A stretch of 34,741 nucleotides of DNA from an uncultured Lachnospiraceae bacterium (lineage in GTDB: Bacteria; Bacillota; Clostridia; Lachnospirales; Lachnospiraceae), in NCBI GenBank assembly GCA_947384285.1, contig CANDGI010000036.1, positions 1 through 34,741 on the forward strand, in the 5' to 3' direction. The stretch's first letter is position 1. Each line of letters begins with the position of its first letter. Both the position numbers and the translations under genes were made by a program. Below are positions 8,301-17,086 of this stretch, piece by piece. Below the pieces are notes generated by a model. That model saw only the letters and a program-made list of their open reading frames with translations. It made no database searches and was not told where the DNA came from.

Positions 8301-8371
8301 GCTGTTTCCCTCATTTCCCACGGAAAAATCCGCAATTTCTGTGGCAGGCTGCTCCCGCCTTATGGAACATG

Positions 8372-9514
8372 CTATTTCACACCCATCCAGCCGGAAATTA
8401 CCATCATCTGGACTTCTGATGTGCCTTCATAAATTTCTGTAATCTTTGCGTCGCGCATCATACGCTCAATGGGATAATCCTTGGTGTAGCCATAACCGCC
8501 GTACAGCTGCAGGCAGCGGCGCGTCACGTCAGAAGCATTTCTGGAAGCAACTAATTTTGCCATTGCTGCTTTATGGGAGAAAGGCTCATGGTCATCCTTG
8601 GCACATGCTGCCTGGTAAACCAAAAGCTTCGCTGCCTCTGTATTTGCCTGCATCTGCGCCAATTCAAACTGGGTATTCTGGAACTGGGAGATGCGGCGTC
8701 CAAACTGTGTTCTTTCCTGCACATATTTTACGGTTTCTTCAATGGCTCCCTCTGCAATGCCAAGCGCCTGGGCTGCAATGCCAACACGTCCGCCGTCCAA
8801 AGTCATCATGGCATACTTAAAGCCTTTGCCCAGCTCTCCCACAAGGTTTTCCTTTGGAACAATGCAGTCCTCAAACACCAGTTCACAGGTGGAGGATGCC
8901 CGGATGCCCATTTTATCCTCCAGCTTGCCGATAGAAAATCCCGGGAATCCCTTTTCTACGATAAACGCGGAAATCCCTTTGGTGCCCTGGGACTTATCCG
9001 TCATAGCCAATACGAAAAATACATCTGCCACTCCCGCATTGGTGATAAAAATCTTAGAGCCGTTCAACACCCAGTGGTCGCCCTTATCCACTGCAACGGT
9101 TTTCTGGCCGGAAGCATCCGTTCCAGCATTGGCTTCCGTCAATGCAAATGCGCCAATCCATTCCCCGGAGCATAACTTAGGCAGATATTTTTTCTTCTGC
9201 TCCTCGGTGCCAAACTGGTAAATCGGCGTACAGCAAAGGGACGTATGGGCAGACACAATCACCCCTGTCGTCCCACAGTATTTGCTCAGTTCCTCCACCG
9301 TCTGGATATAAGCCAGCGTATCCATGCCAGCGCCGCCATACTCCTCCGGGAAAGGAATTCCAAGCAGGCCCATCTCTGCCATTTTCTTCACATTTTCCAT
9401 AGGAAATTCTTCTGTCCTGTCAATCTCAGCCGCCAACGGCTTCACTTCATTTACCGCAAACTCGTGTACCATATCCAAAATATCCTGATGCAATTCATCT
9501 CTTTTAAAATCCAT
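8372..9514 (-). CDS. bcd: Short-chain acyl-CoA dehydrogenase, butyryl-CoA dehydrogenase-like
   Basis: This 380-residue FAD enzyme reduces or oxidises short-chain acyl-CoA at the 2,3 position, exchanging electrons with EtfAB. The three acyl-CoA dehydrogenase domains are complete: an N-terminal helical domain (about 1-115), a middle beta domain with FALTEANAGTDASG (about 122-135) and a C-terminal helical domain with RTQFGRRISQFQ and QLYGGYGYTKDYPIERMMRDA. The catalytic Glu is in IYEGTSEVQ (Glu363), the position used by butyryl-CoA dehydrogenases. GGAGGAAATCGGTT precedes the ATG. It is 19 bases downstream of etfA and 71 bases upstream of larA, clearly in the lactate operon. Lactate-using gut Lachnospiraceae are known to carry such a gene in their lct cluster. 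Butyryl/crotonyl-CoA specificity is inferred; another short acyl-CoA is possible. Confidence 0.88.
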   Translation of the reverse strand: MDFKRDELHQDILDMVHEFAVNEVKPLAAEIDRTEEFPMENVKKMAEMGLLGIPFPEEYGGAGMDTLAYIQTVEELSKYCGTTGVIVSAHTSLCCTPIYQFGTEEQKKKYLPKLCSGEWIGAFALTEANAGTDASGQKTVAVDKGDHWVLNGSKIFITNAGVADVFFVLAMTDKSQGTKGISAFIVEKGFPGFSIGKLEDKMGIRASSTCELVFEDCIVPKENLVGELGKGFKYAMMTLDGGRVGIAAQALGIAEGAIEETVKYVQERTQFGRRISQFQNTQFELAQMQANTEAAKLLVYQAACAKDDHEPFSHKAAMAKLVASRNASDVTRRCLQLYGGYGYTKDYPIERMMRDAKITEIYEGTSEVQMMVISGWMGVK

Positions 9515-9533
9515 AACCGATTTCCTCCTTCTC

Positions 9534-10541
9534 TTACGCTTTCCGTGCTTGAAACGCTGCCGTCAATGCCGGCACAACCTCATTGAGGTTTCCTACAATC
9601 CCGTAATCTGCCACTTCAAAAATCGGCGCATCCTCATCCTTATTCACTGCAATCACAGTATCAGACCCAGAAATCCCTGCCAGATGCTGGATTGCGCCTG
9701 AAATACCGATGGCAAAGTAAAGCTTCGGCGCTACCGTTTTACCCGACTGTCCCACCTGGTGTGCATGGGGCATCCAGCCTGCGTCCACCACAGCCCTGCT
9801 GCAGCCAACAGTTGCGCCCAATTCTGCTGCCAAATCTTCCAGAAGCTTGAAGTTCTCTGCACTTCCAACGCCTCTGCCGCCGGATACGATAATCTCTGCC
9901 TCTTCCAGGTTTACCGCCTCTGCCACTTCATTGACACGTTCTACCAAGGTGGTGCGGATTTCCCCGGAAGCCACATGAATCTCTTCCTTTACAATTTCTC
10001 CGCTGCGCCCTTCGTCATAAGCTCCTTTTTTGAATACCCCAGGCCTTACGGTTCCCATCTGGGGACGGTGCTCGGGGCACATAATGACAGCCATCAAGTT
10101 GCCGCCGAAGGTAGGACGGGTCCATGCAATATTTCCAGTCTCTTCATCAATGTCGATGCCGGTGCAGTCTGCCGTCAGCCCTGTTTTCAAACGGCAGGAC
10201 ACTCTCGGCCCCATGTCCCGGCCATTGTTGGTAGCGCCAATCATCAATGTTTCCGGTTTATATTTCTCCACCAATGTTACCATTGCCTTGGTAAATGCAT
10301 CTGTGGTGTAATACTCATATTCCGGCCCGTCTACGATAATAGCGGAATCTGCACCATAGCAGATCGCATCCTTTGCCACCCTCTCAATGTCCTTTCCGAT
10401 TACCACCGCTACTAGAGGGCATCCCTTCTGGTCTGCCAGCGGCCTTGCCGCATTGATAAGCTCATAGCCCACATTTTTTGCTTTTCCGCATTCTGTCTCT
10501 ATAAACACCCATATATTTTTATAATCATTCAGATTGCCCAT
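9534..10541 (-). CDS. etfA: Electron transfer flavoprotein alpha subunit (LctC-like)
   Basis: This 335-residue protein forms the EtfAB heterodimer with the product of the gene immediately upstream (13 bases apart). The N-terminal Rossmann-like domain spans roughly 1-190 and the C-terminal FAD-binding domain roughly 205-320, with [29 protein letters not shown] and the [14 protein letters not shown] segment that binds the FAD of the shuttle domain. AAGGAGGGGCTTAGC precedes its ATG. In the operon it can accept electrons from the FAD-dependent lactate dehydrogenase and exchange them with the acyl-CoA dehydrogenase. In Acetobacterium woodii the equivalent LctC works in an electron-confurcating lactate dehydrogenase that consumes reduced ferredoxin and makes NADH; that mode here is inference from gene context. 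Confidence 0.93.
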   Translation of the reverse strand: MGNLNDYKNIWVFIETECGKAKNVGYELINAARPLADQKGCPLVAVVIGKDIERVAKDAICYGADSAIIVDGPEYEYYTTDAFTKAMVTLVEKYKPETLMIGATNNGRDMGPRVSCRLKTGLTADCTGIDIDEETGNIAWTRPTFGGNLMAVIMCPEHRPQMGTVRPGVFKKGAYDEGRSGEIVKEEIHVASGEIRTTLVERVNEVAEAVNLEEAEIIVSGGRGVGSAENFKLLEDLAAELGATVGCSRAVVDAGWMPHAHQVGQSGKTVAPKLYFAIGISGAIQHLAGISGSDTVIAVNKDEDAPIFEVADYGIVGNLNEVVPALTAAFQARKA

Positions 10542-10554
10542 GCTAAGCCCCTCC

Positions 10555-11358
10555 TTATAAAAGTTTTGCTTCTTCCAGCAATTTCACTACTTGGTCTGCT
10601 GCATCTTTCGCTTCCATGCCTGCCAGCTTCACGCCGGATTTTTCCCGGACTGGCGTATAGGTCTTTTTTACCCTGGTAGGGGATCCGTTTAATCCGCACA
10701 GCTCCAATTTGATGGACGGAATATCCGCTTCGGCCAATACCGGAATCTCTTTTTTCTTGGCAGCCATTTTGCTCTTAATGGTGGGATAACGGGGCTCATA
10801 AGGAAGCTTCACAACGGTTACCACTGCCGGAAGCTTGGTGGAAATCATGTCATAGCCAGAGTCATGCTCTCTCTTTACCTGGATTTCCCCATCTTTTTCT
10901 ACAATATCCAATGCATATGTAATCTGGGGCAAATCAAGATGCTCTGCGATCTCCGGCCCAACCTGGGCGGTATCTCCGTCTGTGGCCTGTTTTCCGCAGA
11001 GGATTAAATCAAATTTTAATCCCTCTTTTTCCTCTACCGCCTTGATTGCCTCAGACAAAATATAGCTGGTAGCAAGGGTATCGGATCCGCCGAAGCTTCT
11101 GCTGGAAATCAGATATCCATTGTCCGCCCCTACGGCAAGGCAGGATTTGATGGCCTCTTTTGCCTGCTCCGGCCCCATGGAAAGCACAATCAGCTTACCT
11201 CCTAGCTGCTCCTTTAGCCGGACGCCTACCTCCTGGGCATAGGTGTCAAAGGGATTCACGATGCTGGGAACGCCTTTGCGGATTAGGGTGTGAGTTTCAG
11301 GATCTACCTTGATTTCGTTGGTATCAGGTACCTGTTTCATGCAAACACAAATATTCAT
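10555..11358 (-). CDS. etfB: Electron transfer flavoprotein beta subunit (LctB-like)
   Basis: This 267-residue EtfB begins with the family pattern MNICVCMKQVPDTNEIKVDP. It has the conserved SMGPEQAKEAIKSCLAVGAD and LILCGKQATDGDTAQVGPEIAEHL stretches, which in bifurcating EtfB line the nucleotide and second flavin pocket. Its length matches bifurcating clostridial EtfB (about 260). It lies 21 bases downstream of the lactate dehydrogenase gene and 13 bases upstream of etfA, the lctD-lctB-lctC neighbourhood expected for an electron-confurcating lactate dehydrogenase. It may also serve the acyl-CoA dehydrogenase, since no other Etf is present in the window. Confidence 0.93.
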   Translation of the reverse strand: MNICVCMKQVPDTNEIKVDPETHTLIRKGVPSIVNPFDTYAQEVGVRLKEQLGGKLIVLSMGPEQAKEAIKSCLAVGADNGYLISSRSFGGSDTLATSYILSEAIKAVEEKEGLKFDLILCGKQATDGDTAQVGPEIAEHLDLPQITYALDIVEKDGEIQVKREHDSGYDMISTKLPAVVTVVKLPYEPRYPTIKSKMAAKKKEIPVLAEADIPSIKLELCGLNGSPTRVKKTYTPVREKSGVKLAGMEAKDAADQVVKLLEEAKLL

Positions 11359-11379
11359 AATGCTTCCTCCTCATACATT

Positions 11380-12792
11380 TTATAAACGATAACAAACTTT
11401 ACCCGGATTTAAAATCATCTTGGGATCAAATACCCGTTTGATGCCTTCCATAATTGCCATATTGGTTTCTCCCACGGAATCCACAAGATATTTCACCTTG
11501 CCGAAGCCGATGCCGTGTTCCCCGGACACAAGCCCGCCGCAGTCTGTTGCTTCTTTATAGATAATGTCAAAGAATTTATCTACCCGTTTCTTAAATTCTT
11601 CTTCCTCCAAATCATTGGAGCACTGGTAAATATGAAGGTTTCCATCTCCAGCGTGGCCGAAGGATTTGATAGTCAATCCGCAGTCCTCCCCTGTCTTGTT
11701 GACAAATTCCAGATAATCTGCAATCTTGTTCACCGGCACTACCACATCGCATTCATCCAAAAGCTTGGTCTCTTCCATAATGGCTTCCAGGAAAGAAGAC
11801 CGGGCAGCCCATGCGTCCTTCATCTTAGATGGAGTATCCGCCACCAATACGTCAATGGCTCCTTCCTCCAATACCAGCTCTGCCGCCTGCTCTACCAACG
11901 CGTCCACTTCCTCCTCTGAATTTCCATCCAGGGTCACAAGCAGGTATGCGCCGATTTCTGTTCCATCCAATTCCTGAGGAAATACAGATTTTCCGATATA
12001 GCGTTCGGAAGCCAGCACAATTTCACGCTCCATAAACTCAATAGCCTGGGGATCCATATGGGCCATCTTAAACTTTGGCACGGTGGCCAGCGCAGTATGC
12101 AGGTCTTCAAAGGGGATAATCAAAGAAGCTGCTGCTTTGGGCGCCGGAATGATCTTTAATGTCAGTTCTGTGATAATTCCAAGGGTTCCTTCGGAACCAA
12201 TCATCAAATTCAAAAGAGAGTAGCCGGAGGATGTCTTGGACACGGTTGCCCCTAAACGGGTAATCTCCCCGGTAGGCAGCACAACGGTCATTGCCCTTAC
12301 ATAGTCGCGGGTTGCTCCATATTTTACGGCGCGCATGCCTCCTGCGTTGGTCGCTGCATTTCCGCCCACACAAGCAAATTTTTCGCCTGGATCTGGGGGA
12401 TACAGCATTCCTTTGCCCTGGCAGTCCTCTGCCAAATCATTCAGCAATACGCCAGCTTCGATTTCTACCACAAAGTTTTCCATATCATAAGACTTAATCT
12501 TATTCATTTTGGAAATATCAATCAGCACGCCGCCGTAAAGAGGCACTGCACCGCCTGCCAGGCCTGTGCCGGCTCCTCTGGGCGTTACCGGGATATTGTT
12601 TTCATAGCAGATTTTCACAATCCCTGCTACTTCTTCGGTAGTCCGCGGCTGGACTGCCACCTCCGGCATACGCGTCCCATAAATGGGCATTTCATCCTTG
12701 GCGTAATCCGGGTTAATGTCCTCCCCCTGGAATACATAATTTGTGACTGCTTTCAGCTGTTCCACGATTTCTGGTGTCACTTGGTTGTACAT
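11380..12792 (-). CDS. lctD: FAD-dependent (D-)lactate dehydrogenase, GlcD/LctD family
   Basis: This 470-residue flavoenzyme oxidises a 2-hydroxy acid, most likely D-lactate to pyruvate. An N-terminal FAD-binding domain (about 35-215) contains PRGAGTGLAGGAVP and CVGGNAATNAGGMRAVKYG; the C-terminal domain (about 220-465) contains SFGHAGDGNLH and SGEHGIGFGK, the residues that hold the 2-hydroxy acid and a metal in this family. AAGGAGGTAGCAAC precedes the ATG. The direct link to etfB and etfA matches Acetobacterium woodii LctD, whose complex uses NAD and reduced ferredoxin. The 168-base gap to the permease gene carries a small stem-loop (GCAGCC/GGCTGC at 12825-12844) that might affect stability of the dehydrogenase message. 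Glycolate oxidase activity is the main alternative. Confidence 0.9.
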   Translation of the reverse strand: MYNQVTPEIVEQLKAVTNYVFQGEDINPDYAKDEMPIYGTRMPEVAVQPRTTEEVAGIVKICYENNIPVTPRGAGTGLAGGAVPLYGGVLIDISKMNKIKSYDMENFVVEIEAGVLLNDLAEDCQGKGMLYPPDPGEKFACVGGNAATNAGGMRAVKYGATRDYVRAMTVVLPTGEITRLGATVSKTSSGYSLLNLMIGSEGTLGIITELTLKIIPAPKAAASLIIPFEDLHTALATVPKFKMAHMDPQAIEFMEREIVLASERYIGKSVFPQELDGTEIGAYLLVTLDGNSEEEVDALVEQAAELVLEEGAIDVLVADTPSKMKDAWAARSSFLEAIMEETKLLDECDVVVPVNKIADYLEFVNKTGEDCGLTIKSFGHAGDGNLHIYQCSNDLEEEEFKKRVDKFFDIIYKEATDCGGLVSGEHGIGFGKVKYLVDSVGETNMAIMEGIKRVFDPKMILNPGKVCYRL

Positions 12793-12960
12793 GTTGCTAC
12801 CTCCTTGAAAATTTATTTTCCGCAGCAGCCCTTATCATGGCTGCCACTGCTTTTCCTGCTGTATTCAGGAACCGATTTTCTTATTTTCCCAAGCTATGCT
12901 TCTATTCTGCCAGCCCCTTTGGGCAGCTGCTCCAATTCTCTCTTTCCTGGCGATGCCTCT

Positions 12961-14508
12961 TCACAGGCCAAGCAAGGCTCCCACATAGCAGATAATGCCT
13001 GACAATATCACAAATAAGAGAAAATACTTAAATACTTTACTTAAAATTCTGCTTTCGGAGCCTACCTGGTTAATTGCTCCTGCGCCGATCGCGATGCCCT
13101 GGGGGCAGATCATCTTGCCGATTCCGGCGCCCATCACATTTGCCGCCGCCATCCAGGTTGGATTCAAATCAAGGGCTGCCGCCGTCTCGCTCTGCAAACC
13201 GCCGAACAACACGCAGGTGGAAGTGCCGGAGCCTGTGACAAACGCCCCAAGGGCTCCAATCACCGGCGCGAAGAAGGGATAGAAGGAGCCGGTAACGGCT
13301 ACTAAAAATTTTGCAATATCGGAAATCATTCCGCTATAGCTCATAATTTTTGCCGTTGCCATAACAGAACAGATGGTGAGGATGGTCTTCCAGTATTTTT
13401 TCAATGTTTCCACGAATACCTCTCCCATATCCCGGAATGCGGCTCCCTGGATGAACCCGCCAATGACTGCCGCAAGGAATATCATAACCCCCGGCGTGTT
13501 AATCCAGCTGAATCCCAGTGCATTGCCGCCCTCCCCGGCATACACGGTAACCGTGCTCTTAATGCCTGCAATTGCGTGATGTATCGGCGGGCACAAGGTG
13601 GATGTCAGCATCAGGAACAGGAAAATCAGGATAAAAGAACTCCAGGCTTTCAAGCCTTCTGCCACTCCTATGGCATTGCTTTCTCCAGCCGTCTCTGAAA
13701 GCTTAATGGCATATTCCTTGTCTGGTTCCTTGTTAAAAATCTTTGCCGCTGCAATGATGCACCCCATAGAGCAGATGGAGCCGATGATATCCGGCAGCTC
13801 CGGCCCGATAAAATGCGCGGTAAGAAACCAAGGTATGGTAAAGGAGGCTGCCGCCACAAGGGTGGTGGGTATCATTCCCTTTAATGCCTTTATCCCTTTT
13901 CCGCAGATGCATACCATCAAAAAGGGAGAAAGGAACGTTAAAATACACTGGATATTTACAATGCTTCCTGACAATGGGAGCAATTCTGTTCCGGCCACGG
14001 CTGCAAGGGTTACAGTAGGCACCCCTACGGAACCAAAGGCTGTGGGGGTAGAATTCACCACCAGGCAGCCTAACACTGCACTCATTGGGTCAAGCCCGAT
14101 TGCTGCCAGCATGGACGCCGGAATCGCCACTGCTGTTCCAAAGCCTGCCATTCCCTCCATGAAATTTCCAAATCCCCATCCAATAATCAAAGCTAATACC
14201 CGTTTGTCCCTGGAAACCCCTGCCAGCATCTTCTTGACAGATTCCATAGCTCCGGTCTTCAGGGTCAGATTGTAAGTGAACAATGCCGCTATAATCACCA
14301 GGCAGATGGGCCACAGGGCATTCAACACTCCCTCCAAGGCTGCTGTTGCAATACACAAGGCGCTTAACCCCCAATACCCTGCCGCCAGCGCCGCTGTCAC
14401 AATAAGCGCAATGACACAGGCTTTGTGCCCAGCCATCTTCAAACCGCTGAGCGCTGCAATCAGCCAGAGGATGGGCAGCATTGCAAGTACAAATTCTAAT
14501 AGTAACAA
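12961..14508 (-). CDS. lctP: L-lactate permease, LctP family
   Basis: This 515-residue polytopic membrane protein imports lactate with protons and is the first gene of the lactate operon. Twelve or more hydrophobic segments run through the protein. Family features include GWGFGNFMEGMAGFGTAVAIPA, GCLVVNSTPTAFGSVGVPTVTLA, and the C-terminal FVTGSGTSTCVLFGGLQ and NVMGAGIGKMICPQGIAIGAGA stretches. Translation starts at a TTG at 14508: GGAGG lies 7 bases upstream, and no ATG is available near it. Expression is driven by a strong promoter at 14635-14662 with three operator-like sites around it. The equivalent in Acetobacterium woodii is LctF. Some members of the family also carry glycolate. Confidence 0.93.
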   Translation of the reverse strand: MLLLEFVLAMLPILWLIAALSGLKMAGHKACVIALIVTAALAAGYWGLSALCIATAALEGVLNALWPICLVIIAALFTYNLTLKTGAMESVKKMLAGVSRDKRVLALIIGWGFGNFMEGMAGFGTAVAIPASMLAAIGLDPMSAVLGCLVVNSTPTAFGSVGVPTVTLAAVAGTELLPLSGSIVNIQCILTFLSPFLMVCICGKGIKALKGMIPTTLVAAASFTIPWFLTAHFIGPELPDIIGSICSMGCIIAAAKIFNKEPDKEYAIKLSETAGESNAIGVAEGLKAWSSFILIFLFLMLTSTLCPPIHHAIAGIKSTVTVYAGEGGNALGFSWINTPGVMIFLAAVIGGFIQGAAFRDMGEVFVETLKKYWKTILTICSVMATAKIMSYSGMISDIAKFLVAVTGSFYPFFAPVIGALGAFVTGSGTSTCVLFGGLQSETAAALDLNPTWMAAANVMGAGIGKMICPQGIAIGAGAINQVGSESRILSKVFKYFLLFVILSGIICYVGALLGL

Positions 14509-14527
14509 AACACTTCCTCCTTTCCGA

Positions 14528-14540
14528 TTGGGTAATCCAA
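14528..14540. promoter_or_regulatory. Operator-like site 1, TTGGGTAATCCAA
   Basis: An imperfect palindrome TTGG-N5-CCAA, 8 bases upstream of the permease Shine-Dalgarno sequence, in the untranslated leader. It is part of a 22-base direct repeat (14527-14548) identical to the sequence around site 2, 83 bases away. The form resembles operators of FadR/LldR-type GntR regulators, and such a regulator is encoded in the cluster. Confidence 0.65.
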
Positions 14541-14610
14541 TTTGTAATATTTTCCAGATTTTCCGCTATTTAATTTATTTTATAAGCCCTTTTCACTTTT
14601 TATTCCATTA

Positions 14611-14623
14611 TTGGGTAATCCAA
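14611..14623. promoter_or_regulatory. Operator-like site 2, TTGGGTAATCCAA
   Basis: Identical to site 1. It lies just downstream of the predicted transcription start (near 14628), where a bound repressor would block the lactate operon promoter. Confidence 0.7.
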
Positions 14624-14634
14624 TTTGTAATTTT

Positions 14635-14662
14635 ATTATAGCACTGCTTCAAGAAATATCAA
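14635..14662 (-). promoter_or_regulatory. Promoter of the lactate operon
   Basis: Read on the minus strand, TTGATA (14657-14662) is followed after 16 bases by a perfect TATAAT (14635-14640). It gives a leader of about 120 bases before the permease TTG start. Confidence 0.8.
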
Positions 14663-14728
14663 GGGTTTTTTATATTTCCAGCAATTTATCTGAATTTTTA
14701 CAATGGTTTTTGTTGAATTTCACAACGA

Positions 14729-14741
14729 TTGGATTACCCAC
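14729..14741. promoter_or_regulatory. Operator-like site 3, TTGGATTACCCAC
   Basis: The reverse complement of sites 1 and 2 with one mismatch in the last base. It lies about 100 bases upstream of the predicted start of transcription, a place suitable for looping with site 2 or for an upstream regulatory contact. Confidence 0.6.
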
Positions 14742-14872
14742 TTACTTAAAAAGTAGGTCAAAAGTATCAAAATTTCCATCAGAAGGGTTCCAAACCAGAC
14801 ATAATACCAAGAGAAGGGCTGCCGGGAAGCCAAAGATCATCCACTGCCCCTGTGTATTTTGGAATACGGACA

Positions 14873-14936
14873 GAAAGGCAGGATGCCCCTTTGCCACACA
14901 AACTGTCTGCTTAGCCAAAGAGCCATCCTGCCTTTC
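14873..14936. repeat. Long imperfect hairpin with perfect 13-bp outer arms
   Basis: GAAAGGCAGGATG (14873-14885) and CATCCTGCCTTTC (14924-14936) are exact complements; CTTTG and CAAAG extend the stem inside after a small internal loop. It lies 63 bases beyond the stop of the HAD gene, so it may end that transcript, but no T-run follows on either strand. Confidence 0.6.
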
Positions 14937-14999
14937 CTATGTATCGAAATATGGACTGTCCGCTCTGGCAGCCCCATGCGAAGTGTAGTCAGACAAACG

Positions 15000-15791
15000 C
15001 TAAATCAGCCCGTAATGCTTGCAGCCCTGGTAAATCCCATCCTCCCAAAGGGCTGCTGTTACATACTCTGCAGCATCCTTCGCCTGCTGCATTCCATCCC
15101 CCATGGCGATGGAATGGGCTGTATATTCCAACATATCCAAATCATTGGTGCTGTCCCCAAAGGAGTAGGTATCCTCGTGGGCAACCCCCAGGATTTCGCA
15201 TACCGCCTGGATCCCTGTGGCCTTATTATAGCCTTTTGGCACCACCTCCATAAAATCTCCGCCCCGGTGGATGATGGTATAATTTTTCCCGATTTCCTGC
15301 TCCAGCTCCCTCTGGGTTTTTTGCTCCTTCAGATAATTCACACAGAATTTGCTCACCTCCAGGCTGCTTTCATTTCCAGTTACCCGCACCATTTTTTCTC
15401 CCAGCATTTGTTCCAGCCCACGGGGAAATACGGAATCCTCTGGAAAACGCTCTGCGTCCAGGTAAATCAGATGCCTCCCTTCCAGGACATAAGCAGCCCC
15501 TATCTGCCGCAGGAAATCATTGGTACGCTGTATCTCCTTTAAGGGTATCTGGTAATAAAACCTTTCTTCCCCTTGAAATTCCACATAAGTTCCGCATCCT
15601 GCCAGCACTCCGTCAAATCCCAGCGGCATCAATGACTCATCAGGAATAAAAATCCTGGTTCTTCCGCTGCTGATAAACAGATAATGCCCCTGCTCCTTTA
15701 GAAGCCGGAATGCCTCTCTGGCGCTATCCGGTATCCGCTGCTTCTCATCCCAAATGGTTCCGTCAATATCAAAAAATACTGCCTTTTTCAT
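15000..15791 (-). CDS. HAD-superfamily phosphatase, Cof-type
   Basis: This 263-residue protein is a haloacid dehalogenase-like hydrolase of the Cof (class IIB) type, probably a sugar- or cofactor-phosphate phosphatase in the cytoplasm. Motif I FFDIDGT holds nucleophile Asp8 and Asp10; motif II Ser is in FISSGRT; a Lys lies in the cap-to-core region; motif IV is FGDSTNDLDML. The cap domain lies at about residues 85-185. The ATG at 15791 is chosen because GGAGAGGAAG lies just upstream; an in-frame ATG at 15824 would add 11 residues that coincide with this binding site. It follows hemA by 47 bases and is probably co-transcribed. The natural substrate cannot be predicted from sequence. Confidence 0.9.
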   Translation of the reverse strand: MKKAVFFDIDGTIWDEKQRIPDSAREAFRLLKEQGHYLFISSGRTRIFIPDESLMPLGFDGVLAGCGTYVEFQGEERFYYQIPLKEIQRTNDFLRQIGAAYVLEGRHLIYLDAERFPEDSVFPRGLEQMLGEKMVRVTGNESSLEVSKFCVNYLKEQKTQRELEQEIGKNYTIIHRGGDFMEVVPKGYNKATGIQAVCEILGVAHEDTYSFGDSTNDLDMLEYTAHSIAMGDGMQQAKDAAEYVTAALWEDGIYQGCKHYGLI

Positions 15792-15838
15792 TTCGTCTTC
15801 CTCTCCAAATTTTTTCCATGTCAAAAATTCTTCTGCTT

Positions 15839-17065
15839 CTATATCTGAAAAAGCTGCCTTACCAGCCTTTTATATTCCTCCTGCTGTTCTTCAGAATCCA
15901 GCTTTTTCAATTCCCGGATCGGCTCCCGCAGCAGCCGCTGCACAGAAGCATTCAATACTTTTTTCAAAAGCTTCTGCTCTCTTGGGGTAAGCTCCATTTT
16001 CCGGTTCAGGTAGTCATATCCATCTGCCACAATCAGGCTGCACCGCTGCTGCAGCGATTCTATCGTGGCGTCCATGCGGCTTTGGAAAAACCAATCCACC
16101 GTCTCCTTCAGCTTCTCCTCCATCAATTTTCCACTCTCTTTGATTAGCTGTTCCCGCTCCTTCTGGTTCTTTGCCGCAATTGCCTGCAGCGTATCCAGGT
16201 TAATCAAGATTACCTGCGGATCATGGGCAAACGCCATATCAATGTCCCTGGGCGCTGCCAAATCCAGGAACGTCAATGGGCCTGCGGGGACAAAATCACC
16301 TTTTTGCACCACCAAATGCGGGGAGGATGTAGCGCTTACCACAATATCGCATTCCACAATTGCCTGCCGCCACTCCTCATAGGGGATTGCCGCAAGGCCT
16401 GGAAACTGCTGCCGGAGCCGCTTTGCATGAGAATAGGTCCTGCTGCAGGCCGTCACCTGGACCCCCTCATATTCATATATGTATGTCAAAGCAAGGGAAG
16501 CCGTTCTGCCGCTGCCGATTACCAGAATTCTCTTCCCGGCAATGCCGCAGAGCTGATCCAATTTCTGGATGCCGATATAACTGACCGACAGGGGCACCTC
16601 GCTGATTTTCCATTCCGTTTTCATCTGCTTTGCACAGGCCACAGCATCCCTTACCACTTTGTTCAATTCTTTTCCGCTGTATCCCATGGTTCTGGAATCA
16701 TCCAGTGCTTCCTTCACCTGTCCTAGAATCTGGTCTTCCCCTAATACAAGGGATTCCATTCCAGCTGCAACCTGAAACAAATACCTCATTGCCTGTTCCC
16801 CAGACAGTTTTGCCAAATATTCTTCCAAGTCCACATCCGGGAACATCCCTTCATATATTTCCTGTATCTGCTTTTGCTGGCCTTCCTCCTCGTACAGATA
16901 GTAGATTTCACTCCGATTGCAGGTGGAAAGCACCATACACTGCTCTACTCCTATCTTTTCTGCTTTGTGAAAAAAATCCAGCTTCATGGCATCCGTAAAA
17001 GAGGTCTTATCCCTGATGTCAAGCCCAGCATTCTTATAATTAATCCCTAAAAAACCAAACTGCAT
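15839..17065 (-). CDS. hemA: Glutamyl-tRNA reductase
   Basis: It reduces the glutamyl group on tRNA-Glu to glutamate-1-semialdehyde with NADPH, the first step of C5 tetrapyrrole synthesis. The N-terminal catalytic domain has MVLSTCNRSEIYYL with nucleophile Cys49; SLVLGEDQILGQVKEA follows; the NADPH domain has ILVIGSGRTA, and VVSATSSPH is also present; a C-terminal helical dimerisation domain ends the protein. The start at 17065 (408 residues) is preferred because the mature family N-terminus begins MxFxxxGINYK; in-frame ATGs at 17077 and 17086 are possible. No other tetrapyrrole gene is in the window. Because the neighbours include siroheme enzymes, the product probably feeds siroheme (or corrinoid) synthesis. 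A hairpin with a T-tract lies directly upstream. Confidence 0.93.
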   Translation of the reverse strand: MQFGFLGINYKNAGLDIRDKTSFTDAMKLDFFHKAEKIGVEQCMVLSTCNRSEIYYLYEEEGQQKQIQEIYEGMFPDVDLEEYLAKLSGEQAMRYLFQVAAGMESLVLGEDQILGQVKEALDDSRTMGYSGKELNKVVRDAVACAKQMKTEWKISEVPLSVSYIGIQKLDQLCGIAGKRILVIGSGRTASLALTYIYEYEGVQVTACSRTYSHAKRLRQQFPGLAAIPYEEWRQAIVECDIVVSATSSPHLVVQKGDFVPAGPLTFLDLAAPRDIDMAFAHDPQVILINLDTLQAIAAKNQKEREQLIKESGKLMEEKLKETVDWFFQSRMDATIESLQQRCSLIVADGYDYLNRKMELTPREQKLLKKVLNASVQRLLREPIRELKKLDSEEQQEEYKRLVRQLFQI

Positions 17066-17086
17066 GGTTTCCTTCATCTCCTCCAT

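Noticed and set aside
13598-14275. 225-codon plus-strand open frame within lctP
   Set aside because: It is a shadow of the permease gene, rich in Pro/Ala/Met, without a binding site.
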